A stretch of DNA of 64,000 bases from contig JAQFVV010000456.1 in assembly GCA_028023455.1 (NCBI GenBank), positions 188,001 through 252,000 on the forward strand, read 5' to 3'. Each line of letters opens with the position of its first letter. Positions within the stretch are counted from its first letter, which is position 1. The DNA comes from Epiperipatus broadwayi. Taxonomy: Eukaryota > Onychophora > Udeonychophora > Euonychophora > Peripatidae. This document shows positions 47,521 to 58,200 of the stretch, piece by piece. Below the pieces are notes generated by a model. It ran no database searches. It was given only the letters and a program-made list of their open reading frames with translations, and was not told where the DNA came from. Made by a program: the position numbers and the translations under genes.

Positions 47521-47580
47521 TATCATCATCATCATCATCTTAATAATAATAATAATAATGATGATGATGATGATGATAAT
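47521..47580. repeat. Palindromic trinucleotide tract (ATC)n-(AAT)n-(GAT)n
   Basis: A run of atc repeats, then about six taa units, then a run of gat repeats. The atc and gat runs are reverse complements and can pair into a hairpin with an AAT loop. Confidence 0.85.
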
Positions 47581-47959
47581 AAACTAAAACAAAAATATTA
47601 TATATAAGAATACAAAAAAATATGAATCTTGTTTATTTATATTGATTAAACTTTTTATTTCTTTCATAGTTAAATGATGAATATTCATATGATCATAAAA
47701 GGCATTAAATAATGTTTGAAGTCTCAATATTTCAATAATGCAGAATCTTTTAAATGATTAATTCTAAATTTTGCAGTGTGAAAAGTCTTATCATATTTTT
47801 AATGCATGTCAGAAACACTGTAAGAAATTTTGCTGAAACAATTTATTGATTTGTCCATTAATTAATGGATTTTAAATATGTATTATATATTTTGAATCTG
47901 GGATAATTAATTTTGCCATAGAAAGCATTATAATTTGCCAGAAGGTTTGTCATGATACT

Positions 47960-48210
47960 ACTTTGGATGTGATAATATGTTGGACTATTTCCTTCATGTA
48001 TCATTGAAATGTTGAATGTTTAAAAAATTTTAAACTTTTCAAATACAAATAACTGTCAGCATTAATACACAAATAAAGTAATCTGTATAGTCTATTTGTA
48101 TGTTATTACTAACAGCTATTTGTATTTGAAAAGTTTAAATAAATTTATAATTTTCTAGACATTCTATATTTAATGGTATATGATGGAAATAATCCAGAAT
48201 ATTATAAAAG
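47960..48210. repeat. Inverted pair of SINE-A-like tails (foldback)
   Basis: The left arm (47,980-48,065: ggactatttcc.tcatgta, gttgaatgt, aacttttcaaatacaaata) is the reverse complement of 48,112-48,205. The text ggactatttc..tcat and ttgaatgt...aaa is that of the SINE-A tail at 16,300-16,380, so this is a head-lost SINE pair or a hairpin element sharing the tail. Confidence 0.55.
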
Positions 48211-49200
48211 CATTATAATTATTTGTTTTTTATAGTATATTTTTGATTTACAAGGTGAGTATTCTGAAGAACCAATTCAATTTTTTATCTGAGTTTAAAT
48301 TGTATATGATTTATTGAAATAAATAAATAATGCATAATTGATGCAGCATTAAATAAATATTTAATTTAGTGATAAAGTGTTAAACTTAGGAGTCTATAAT
48401 CCCCAGATCAATTCTAGTTTTGGTATTTCGAATGTTCAAACTTTTATGAACTCTTAGGAATAAAGCTTTCCTTCTTTGTCTTCTTCTTCTACTACTATTA
48501 TTACTATTTCTACTACTACAACTGTTACTACTACTATTATTATTATTTATTGAGACCAATGATAATAGAATTAAAATGTATGTAAAATATGTTATTAGTT
48601 TTATCAAATCAGATATTTAAAATATTGTTAATAAAGAATGCTGCACATGTATATGCTGCTCTTATTCAGCTACATTGTAATCTTTAATGGATTGTTTTAT
48701 GATAATGTATTTGTTTTTATTAAATTATCAAGGCCTTCATACAATGGCAACTTAATTTAAAGACAACTTACTAACAGAGAATTTAATATAATTTTTCTTA
48801 CTGAAATATGGTTAAATAATGAATATCAATATAAATTTCTATTTGATGATAGATATGTTATAATTCATAATGATAGATCACCCACCTCTCCAACATTAAT
48901 CATATATATTTTCAGTGTTTCAAGTACTTATATATATATATATAATTAGTTTCCAACCGGTAACCACCTAAACATTCACAGTAAATATAGCAACCAATAT
49001 TTCTAACTGCTGTCAAGGCAACCTTCACACCTTTTAATAGCAAGAATGCTATTAATATATATATATATATATATATCAAGTAAAAAAACTGTAGTCCTGA
49101 ATCTTTTAAATTTATTATTTTTTAAATTAGACAAAAATTATTGTTGTAATTTAATATTATTAAATATTAAAGTAATGGAATGGAATTTTTCTAGTTAAAT
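48211..49200. other. AT-rich DNA with trinucleotide tract 48,473-48,548
   Basis: A (ttc/tac/tat)n imperfect trinucleotide tract gives the Ser/Asn/Arg-rich minus-strand frame at 48,386-48,607, which is not a gene. (TA)n tracts lie at 48,932-48,944 and 49,055-49,076. The piece between them contains tgtcaaggcaacctt, also found at 54,852 and 63,713. Confidence 0.5.
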
Positions 49201-49209
49201 TATTGCTGT

Positions 49210-49320
49210 CAAGCATTGTTAGCTGAGAGGTCAGCACAGAAGCCTTGCAAGCAAGCAGTTGGTTGCAGACAGTTGTTGCGGGTTCACCTCCAGGCAGATG
49301 CTATGACATAGGGAAAAAAT
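49210..49320 (+). mobile_element. tRNA-derived SINE (family B), second copy
   Basis: caagcattgttagctgagag, then gtcagca (A box), gcgggttcacctcc (B-box) and gctatgacata plus an A-run match the 12,875 copy, in the opposite orientation, with more divergence and a ~12-bp longer middle. A possible short target duplication (tattgct) lies at both sides. Confidence 0.7.
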
Positions 49321-49439
49321 ATATTGCTTTGCATTTTTAGTTAACAAAATACTAGAGTAAATAGAGGCAGGTTGTTGTTTTTTTTTCAGTTATAAAAAAA
49401 TAAATATTGCTTATATTATAATTGATTATCTTGATTTCT

Positions 49440-49830
49440 TTCTGTTTGCAGATTAAGATCTCGTTTAAATGGCAAACAAAGAAATCACTTCTACAGAGAG
49501 ATTCATACCCTGCCATTTCTAAGAAAATCTAGGAAATTTATTTTTCAGACCACCCTGATCTAAATTATTATGTAATTAAGCTTTCAAGAAGATAGACAAA
49601 TTAACTAGGGTTTATAAAAAATTATTACTGAAATATTTTTTGCCTATAAATTCATTTCTCTAATTAGTAAATGACATAGGTAATCAAAGCTTTATATGTC
49701 TGCTAATTTTTTTTTACTTTTATTTAAATGATAAGCATGTATTGTGATTGTATAATTTATTTTTGTCTACTTTTTAGAGAACTTACATTCTTCTTGTAAA
49801 TATAATGAATAAAACCTGTATCAAGCCATC
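49440..49830 (+). pseudogene. Possible decayed retroelement endonuclease tail
   Basis: The plus strand reads LRSRLNGKQRN near 49,454-49,487, followed after a shift by SDHPDLNYYVIKLS near 49,543-49,584. This resembles the middle of GIY-YIG nucleases of Penelope-like elements, but the defining GIY and YIG parts are missing. Similarity judged by eye; it may be chance. Confidence 0.22.
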
Positions 49831-51300
49831 AAATGAAACTTAACTTAGGGTTCTCAGATATTCTGAAAGTGGCAATTCTTTTTCTTCAATTGGTTGGTGG
49901 TAGGATTTAAGTCAATTGACAATATGTCCAATCATGAAAGACAAAAAAAACAAAAAGAAGAGTACAATTCAATTACTTCTTGACAAATTTATAAAAAAAA
50001 TACTAGATACTAATCAATAAAAATAAATATATGTACTGTACTGTATTTTGTAAAGCCTTTTTGATGTTTTTTTTTTTACATTGCTCTACTTTCAGCCATT
50101 TCAACTTTCATACATATTTCAGAAACCAATTAGGTATGAAAATATGAGACCACCTATATTTTAGTATAATGTACATAAATACAGTGCTTCTACATTGGGA
50201 AGACGCCCTTCTGTGCAAGATAAATTTTAGTGTTCCTCCCATTCTATGAAATAAAATTTGTAAATTAAAAAGCATTTTTTCCAGTATAAAGTCTTTACTA
50301 AATACCTTATGTGTTTTATTTATTTATCTTATAAAATAAATTTGGAGATTAAAACGCATGCTAAAATAAAACATTAATGTTTAAAAAGAACATTTTTAAA
50401 CAATAATTAAATAAGACTTTAAAATAAAAATATTTATTTAATAAATTTGAAATTTTTTTTTTCTTTCAAAAGTTTTTGTATTATTTTTTTGGACAATTCA
50501 GCAAAATTGCTATTAGAGATAGAAAATATCAGCAAATAATATATTTTTTCAAAATACCTAAGTGCTTGTATCATATTTAAAAGAACTTTCCCACCCCACA
50601 CACATTCATAAAAACATTGTACTGTTTCTCTCCTCTTTTTTGGGCCTGTTTTGATGTTATATAAGTAATTATACTTTCAGTTTATTTACCTTAAAAATAC
50701 TATCAATAGCCAGAATATGATTTTTTGGAATGCTTCATTTCTGAGCTCCAACCTGCATGATGAGGAGAAAAAAAGACTCTGGCTTCTCTCAATTATTCTT
50801 TCAATAGTTGTAAAAGCTTACCAATATTTAGATGAACTTTAATCAGTATGTCAACATAACATTAAAAGTAGTTACAAATAATGCTTGTTTGTTTGTAATC
50901 CTATCCATTTTTTATTAACAAAGTTATATTTCTTTAATAATAAAATATTTATATTATTATTTAATTTGTATGTGTTATTTCACTATTATTATCTATAATT
51001 TATTATATATTTAATCTGATATTTTAAATTTTTATATTTACAATGTTTATTGATATAAATTTTATATTTCATTTAGAACTACTAAACTAGGTCAATTTTA
51101 AATAACATAGCTTGTTAAAATAGTTCTTTGCTTTAAAATCCATTGGCTACTTTTAATTCAGAATTTCCCACACAAATAATTTATACATCTTCTACTTACA
51201 GAAATAGTTTCACTTGTTTTTATTCAACAATAAAATATTTACATTACTATATTATTTTATTCTATTCTTATTTGATATCTATATTTCTTCAAAGTTATAC
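49831..51300. other. AT-rich DNA, no gene recognised
   Basis: No repeat or coding content could be assigned. Confidence 0.5.
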
Positions 51301-51529
51301 ATGTAATCTTGTAATTAAATATTAATAAATACAGTAACATAAATATATATATAAAGAACAACTTTAACAACTTTTATCTAGGAGACTTTGAAAGGGTGTT
51401 TGAAAAAAATAGTTGACAAAGACTATGAAGCTAGTCAAAAGTGCTCCTAGATGGATAAAAGTTTTTAAAGTTGTACTTTATATATATTTATGTTACTGTA
51501 TTTATTAATATTTAATTACAAGATTACAT
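51301..51529. mobile_element. Hairpin MITE, ~230 bp
   Basis: Arms 51,301-51,384 and 51,444-51,529 are reverse complements with only a few differences (atgtaatcttgtaattaaat and aatacagtaacataaatata on the left). The loop is about 59 bases. High arm identity in AT-rich DNA suggests a fairly recent insertion. The plus-strand frame at 51,143-51,325 ends in the arm and is not a gene. Confidence 0.7.
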
Positions 51530-54340
51530 ATATATTGTAACATGTCTGTTACATGGCACACAATAACATAGTGTGTATGCACAAATATATATATAAAGTT
51601 GAAAGGAAATGTAGAAATAAATACAGATAAAAAAATTTGTATATATTTTTCTACACTTCCTGAAATAAATAATCATAATAAAAGATTAAATATTTTTGAA
51701 TTTAAAACAAAATTTTATTAAAAATTAAATATTTTAAAATGTCTGAATAAATATTAATATTGTATTCTGATTTTGAAAGTAAATCAAGCATGTGTTATGA
51801 TAAAATAGAACTGATAATTGTAAATATTTCTATTATCCATCTTTGAAATCTTTTAGTTAATGCTTGTATACATTTCTCTATCTATATAGAAATTTTTGTA
51901 CATCAAATTTTTGATAAAATTTCAAAGTTGCTTTCAGAATGATTACAGAAATAAGAAAAAGTTTTTAATTAAAAACTGTTTTAACTGGTGTTTTTGTCAC
52001 CTCTGCTGAATATGTAAAGAGTTGATAAAAAGATTAGTTTTACTTTGGGCTAATAGTTTTAGTTTTGGCTAGTAGTTTTAGTTTGGCTAGTAATTTTTAT
52101 TTTGAGAAAAGTTGTCTAGTAGAATAATCCAGATCTGAACAGAAATCTACAATAAAGATATGACTACAGGGAGAGCAAGTAAAAAAGCTGCTTATAGTTC
52201 ACAATGGTAGAGATTGAACTCACATGGAGAAAAGGATCAACTTCAGGTGTTTCATAGCTACAAATGTGGACAAGATGGTTAGCTTACCTGAAGTATATAA
52301 AATCCTGGACAAAAAAAGGATCACTGCAATTACTGAATTATACTTTTCTCAGTGATGATAATCTTGGACTATCCCTGTCTCACCAAGACCAGATGGCTCA
52401 CCAAGAGAAATCTCTCAGCTTGCTAAAGTATTTATCTATATGCAGAGAAGCCCAAATAAATGTATGTGGTGAGTAGCATTATATATAATAAGAATAAAAT
52501 TTTAAATAGGTTATTTTAACTAATTTCTTAAAATCACATTTTAAAGTACAATTAAATATTTTTTTTTAAGTTAAACATCTAAAAATAAAGATTTAATTCA
52601 TAGACAATTTTATATTTGCTTTTTTCTAGAGAATAAGTAAAATTTATATAATTTCAATGTGGAAATAACTGTAATATATATACAGAACAATATTATTTTA
52701 AATTATTTAAAATCAATATATTTAAATTTAAAAATTTTAACAGCAACCTGTGATAGTTATATATAAATTGAGATTGAAATTTTGAATAATTTCTTTGGTA
52801 AAAATGTCATTTAAAAAAAACTGACATTTTCAATATAAAGACATTGATAATTAATCAATCAGCAATCAAAAATTGACTTTGTTTTTTAAAAAAAAAAGAA
52901 AACTAATCAGTAAAAAGAGAATTTGATGACTGATTCATATTACTTTTTATATACACACATATATGTTATATTTATGTATATTTAACATGGAATTATGAAA
53001 GATATTTTAATAACTATTGTTTTGTCAAATCAGAAATATCATATAATGTAAATGGGAGTGTGTGTCTAAATGGCTAAATGCACACACATATATATTAGAT
53101 CTTGTCCTATAAAAAAAATGATTTTTTGCTATTATGTAATATGTATCATAAAATAAATTTTATTTATAGATTTATGACAATATTAAGTAATAAATTATAT
53201 TGCACCTATGTATATTTGATGTAAACCTAGTATAAGGTATTTATATCATTTAAAACTAATAACTTAAGATTTTTATTTTATAGCAAATCAAACATGTTCA
53301 GAAATTATTATGACACATGTCTGTGTGTGAATATATATATATATCCATGAGTGTCAAGTAGAGACATGTAAAATTTAATCATTTTTTATTATTAAATGTC
53401 AATTCAAATATGTTCATTTCCAAACTATAATGCACATCTGTGCAGGTATATATATATGTGTGTGTGTGTGTTTATGTAAACCTTTTAGGAGGTATTGTAA
53501 ATCACAATAAGATAATTTTTCTTTTGTATATTAATTAAAATCAAAAGGATGGAATTATATATATATAAACATATTCTAAAGATCTTAATATCATTTTTAT
53601 TGTTATTAATAAACTTGTATTCAATTGTTAAAATTATTCCAGTGAACTTAATTCCAAATGGTTCTTAAAATATTGAATTATCATCTCTTGATCACAGTAC
53701 CAGTTATAGAGCTTGTTCTCTGAGATAGGTTTGTGCATAACATTCTAATATATTAAAGGTGAAGTCTTTTAATGCAGGGGCATTCTAATATGACATTGTC
53801 CTAGTTTAACATGAGGATTATATTCTTCAAAGTCCATGCACTACATTTTATTTGGTTTAGTCTATTAAAAATTATGTCTATAGTTGGCCAGTATATTAAT
53901 GGTACTAAGTGACCAGAGCAATGATGATGATAAGCATGTTTTAATATCTCAGCATTATTGTTTTTATGTATTGTGATGGATGAGCACTTAATTGGCACAT
54001 CTAAATTAAGGTTTAAATAATTTCCAAGCTGTAAAAGGCTAAATAGTAGGTCTAGTCTACAGAAGACCCATTTCAAATCCAGAATTATATAGGATGCTAA
54101 TGGAAAAAGAGAAAAGAAAATAATACATTTTTAATTAAATGTTTTAAATGATTTATATATAGATTTATTTTAAAAATTTTTAAAAAAATGTGTTTAGGTT
54201 GTGATTGTTTGTAATAGGAAAGGGGAGTGGCAGATAAGGTAAATTTTTGTTTATGAATATATTTTGTAATTTTTAATTTAATATTTTTTATTTTTTTATT
54301 ATTATTTTTTTGGGAATATGTGATATTTATTATATATATA
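51530..54340. other. AT-rich DNA with dinucleotide tracts, no gene recognised
   Basis: Microsatellites lie at 53,330-53,344 (TA) and 53,446-53,471 (TA/TG). Open frames at 52,264-52,476 (plus) and 53,801-54,076 (minus) lie in GC-richer patches but carry no motif I can name. They could be decayed retroelement pieces. Confidence 0.45.
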
Positions 54341-54344
54341 ATAT

Positions 54345-54480
54345 TGTTTTATTTTAGTGTACCTTGAAAAATCTAATACAGTATACCTTGAAAAAGACTA
54401 TATGAAATAGTCGAAACGTTGGATTTTTTTTCCATCATTATAGTCATATAAAAAGCAAGTTTTAAAACGGAGTTTGTTTG
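54345..54480 (+). repeat. Stem-loop plus GAAAC motif, hammerhead-like
   Basis: A 6-bp stem, GACTAT (54,396-54,401) against ATAGTC (54,407-54,412), with a five-base loop, is followed directly by GAAACGTTGG (54,413-54,422). The stem is preceded by ccttgaaaaa where a hammerhead would have CTGANGA, so two core bases differ. The string accttgaaaaa also occurs 30 bp upstream. Stem-GAAAC arrangements like this are common at the ends of Penelope-like elements. Confidence 0.3.
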
Positions 54481-54551
54481 GTTTTTTTTCTATATTGGAT
54501 ATTTATGAACTATTTTGGAAAGAAGAACTGTGTAGTTGATATATTAAATTA

Positions 54552-55195
54552 TCCAATATATTTATATAGACACAAAATATTGCAACATAACCATAGAGTT
54601 GAAATTATTGATACAAAGAAGTTTAAATAAACTTCTTTAAATGGGTAAATAACCGGTTCTGAATGCAGACTAATAAATAGTCAATTATAGCATTACAAAT
54701 TGTAATTATAATTTTCAAATTACTTCCAAAGTATTCTTTAAATAATAAGTGTAAAGTGTTCAAGGGTAAATGAGTTTGTAAGTAATCATTAAAAACCAGT
54801 CAACACTTAGACAATCCCAATATCAATAAGAATCAACAACTTCAAACTATTGTCAAGGCAACCTTCTTTAAACAATAAAAGTGGAATATCTTTATTAATG
54901 GTCCAATATATTTATATAGATCCTAAAGATTGCAACTTAACCAAGATTGAAATTATTGATACAAAGAAGTTTAAATAAATCTCTAAACATGTAAATATAG
55001 CCTATTCTAAATGCAGACTAATAAAGAGTCAATTATAACATAACAAATTGCAATTATAATTTTAAAATTGCTTCTAAAGTATTATTTAAATAATACTCAA
55101 GGCTAAATGGGTTTGTAAGTAATCATCAAAAGCCAGTCAACACTTTGACAATTGCAACTTAATCACAGAGATTGTAATTATTGATACAAAGAAAA

Positions 55196-55199
<4 letters not shown>
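54552..55199. repeat. Tandem direct repeat, period ~350 bp
   Basis: tccaatatatttatatagac starts at 54,552 and, with two differences, at 54,902. Shared text follows: ttgaaattattgatacaaag, aatgcagactaataaa, agtcaattata and gtttgtaagtaatcat.aaa. A third, shortened copy starts around 55,151. The array ends at the (TA)n tract at 55,200. Confidence 0.75.

Positions 55200-55238
<39 letters not shown>
55200..55238. repeat. (TA)n microsatellite
   Basis: A pure TA tract about 39 bp long. Confidence 0.95.
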
Positions 55239-55241
<3 letters not shown>

Positions 55242-55249
55242 TTGTGGAA

Positions 55250-55760
55250 ATTCAAATTTATGTGAAATTAGTGAGTGTCAATAAGTATCAGAGGTTCACT
55301 TTCTGGAAAGATGGAAGAATAAATCTTTACAATTAAAAGCTTGAATGGAATTGGCTATATAGTATGCTTCCCTAATTTTTTGCCTTGAGTCATTTCTCTT
55401 AATATACTGAATGGCTCCTGAAGATGGAGTAAGAAAATGCCTGGTTAGTTTTTGATATTCAAAAAAAAATAAGCTGCAATCAGTTTGGTAGCTGCCTTCT
55501 TATATGTATATTGGTGCTGTGACAATCATGTAGTCAAAGATGCCTGAAGTTCACCAAAATAAATAGAATTACACCTGGTATGGAGGATTTAATTCCCTAA
55601 GTAGTGCAAAGGATGAGCTCAGGTTCAAGTTTGTCCTTGTGGAAAGCAAGACAATCAGTAGGTGAAAATATTTTGTTTAATGTTTTGGTAAGGGTGGGAA
55701 TATATGAAAGATAAAACCATGGCCTGCCATCAGAGGGCAGAGGATAAGAGTTAATCTCTC
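55250..55760 (-). pseudogene. Possible Penelope-like remnant
   Basis: A GC-richer block. On the minus strand the frames give YIPTLTKTLNKIF near 55,700 and later FSILREMTQGKKLGKH near 55,390, with lysine-rich text between. The order loosely recalls the end of a Penelope reverse transcriptase followed by its endonuclease. Too many stops are present for a firm call. Confidence 0.25.
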
Positions 55761-56124
55761 TGTAAATGTGTTTCATTTAGTTTTTTAGAAGGATGTGTTT
55801 AAATCTGACAGATATGAAGTTGTTGGTGTATAATTCTATGTTAGTTTTAAGAGAAGATTCATATTTACATAAAGATTGGTTATAAAATAAAAATGATAAG
55901 ATACCTTCTATCTTGAGGGTTTGAGGTATGATTGATTCTGGATGCTTGAAGCCATGTAAATAATGTGCATAAAGTAGTCAAGCTGGAAAGACTTCCTGTG
56001 TATTACTAAATCAAGGTATTAGAGAGATTGTGATGAGTCTTCTTGTTCCACAGTGAAACATACTGCAGATTGGCTTTGGAGTAATTTTTTGAATAGCTGT
56101 TTCTGGCCATGTAATATTTGTTTG
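55761..56124. other. Unassigned, no gene recognised
   Basis: Moderately AT-rich and possibly part of the same decayed element as the preceding block. Confidence 0.4.
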
Positions 56125-56540
56125 TTTTAAAATAATTGTTTTAAATAAAATGTTTGCTGAAACCATCTACTCATTTGTTTAAAATTCTTTAAACTTTTAA
56201 GAATTGTTGTAAAAGTAGTTGTGGCCTATTTTAAAATATAGATTTGTAGTAATTGGTGTATACTCTGCTTATATATATAGGTGTGTGTGTGTGTGTAATG
56301 TTTGAGATTATTATTTTATAATTGTGAAATTTTAAGTCCAGAGGCCATATTATTAACTATAACAAAAGTTGCTATAAAACAGTAATCTCAAACATTACAT
56401 GTATATGTGCAGGAGTATATACCATTTATCACAGGTCCATACTTTTAAATAAACCAAAACTGCATTTTAAAACCTTATTTTAAACAAAAGAATAGATAGC
56501 TTCAACAAACATTTTATCTAAAATAATTAATTAAAACATT
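56125..56540. mobile_element. Foldback element, ~415 bp
   Basis: The left arm (56,125-56,317) pairs with the right arm (56,372-56,540). Blocks are aaaatgtttgctgaa near 56,148, tatactctgc near 56,260 and taatgtttgagattattatt near 56,297, each with its complement on the right. A (TG)n tract at 56,280-56,296 grew inside the left arm only. Confidence 0.6.
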
Positions 56541-57589
56541 TGTAATTATTATAATTGTTAAACATTATATCAATCTAATAAAAAGCTGGAAATAGTATTA
56601 GTATAGTCATTAAAAAAAATGTAATTAAGTGGTTTATTGCTCAATTACAAAGAAATTAAACATTGTCACATGACCTCATTTATTTATTTATTTATTTATT
56701 TATTGCTCAAATTTGAGCAGCAGAAATGACAGGCTGGACTGTATATTTTGGATCTTGAACTCCATAATCTTTTGCTCTATCTTTACATGAAACCACACAG
56801 CGTTATACAATTTATATATGTGTGTATAATAAGTGCATAGTATATATATATGTCTGTATTTTGTATTGGAAAACATAATAAGAAAGACCCCAGATGTTTT
56901 ATTTTCTGTAATTCTAGAATTTGATCTTATATGAAAAATTGGATCATATCATGATGAAAAATTTATTCCTGAACTTTAATCTCAACAACAGAATTTAATA
57001 TATATTTTTGATGCAGTAAATTCCTTCAGCTGCAACTTTTAGATTGTGTTTTCTTTTACTATTTTCTTTTTTCTTAAAATAATATCAATTTTTTATGAAT
57101 TAACTTATTGTTATACTATTTTCTTTTATTTAAAAAAAAATTGTAACTTTTTCTATTTAATATTATTTTATTTTTTTTAAAAAACGTAAAACAAAAAGTT
57201 CATTTTTTAAAAAAAATTGAAAAAGATACAGGTAAAAATAATAAATTGGTTTAGGCATGTAAAATAAAATCCAGATTAAAACATAAAATAAGATTTTTCT
57301 AATAGTTCTCTAACAAGACATAGAGAAAAAGAGATCATTTTCCAACTAGACTGGTGGCAAAAAAAAATAATTTTCCATTTTTACTTTTCTCCCTTAGTTA
57401 AAAATAATTACATTTACATTTATTTACTAATTTCGATGACTGGCCAGAATTAGCTATGAACTGACAACATAAAAATATTTTCTAAGCTTATTTGGAAACT
57501 GAAAAATTGTCTGTATTTGTCTAAACTATATTTGAGCCATTACAAAAATAAACTAATGTACAGCTAAAATTGAAAGTAAATAAATAATG
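56541..57589. other. AT-rich DNA with (ATTT)n at 56,668-56,704
   Basis: A TTTA tetranucleotide tract is present. No gene or other repeat was recognised. Confidence 0.5.
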
Positions 57590-57815
57590 GAAACCAGGTT
57601 CAAATCTCATGCTAGTACTGTCACTGGTCAGGCCAGCAACACCCAAAGAAGAGGGGAGAATAATACCTCTCAAAACATTGTGCATATACTAACATGTTTG
57701 ATGTGCTATTACTAACAGTTGAATGTATTCGGAATATTTAAATAAAGTTAAATGTTTCTAAAGACATTCAATACGCATATTAGATGATGAAAATAGTTCA
57801 ATGTAAAAATACAAC
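57590..57815 (+). mobile_element. tRNA-derived SINE (family A), third copy
   Basis: The B-box-like ggttcaaatctc (57,598-57,609) and the body ctagtactgtcactggtcag match 16,858-17,076 closely. The A-box half of the head is missing. Confidence 0.65.
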
Positions 57816-58200
57816 TAGAACACCATCATTACAAACCTTCAGGAAGACTTTTTATGTTTCTAAATTATCAATATTTTGTAAAAAAAATTATAATTTATTC
57901 AAACAGTGTTTAATGCCAGTAAAAAAAGAAAAGAATGTTTGGTGATAAAGAGGATAAACTCCTTCTATACAATGGGTTGCCTTAAAATCCAAGAAGATGA
58001 TAAATCATTCCAGAAAAATACTATTTATGTGAGTATTAGGAATCAATATTGACTTGACAATAATAGTAATCAAACCACTACATGTTATAAAACCAACAAA
58101 TTCAAAACAATTACTAAGAAATCATATAATATATTTTTATGGCAACAACATAATTTCCATTTTATATAAAACTTTTAAATATATATATATATATATATAT
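57816..58200. other. AT-rich spacer ending in (TA)n
   Basis: No gene was recognised. A TA tract at 58,177-58,200 abuts the next element. Confidence 0.5.

Noticed and set aside
48386-48607. Ser/Asn/Arg-rich 73-codon frame
   Set aside because: It is the translation of an imperfect trinucleotide microsatellite.
52264-52476. 70-codon frame in a GC-richer patch as a possible exon
   Set aside because: No domain, no convincing splice sites and no matching exon nearby.
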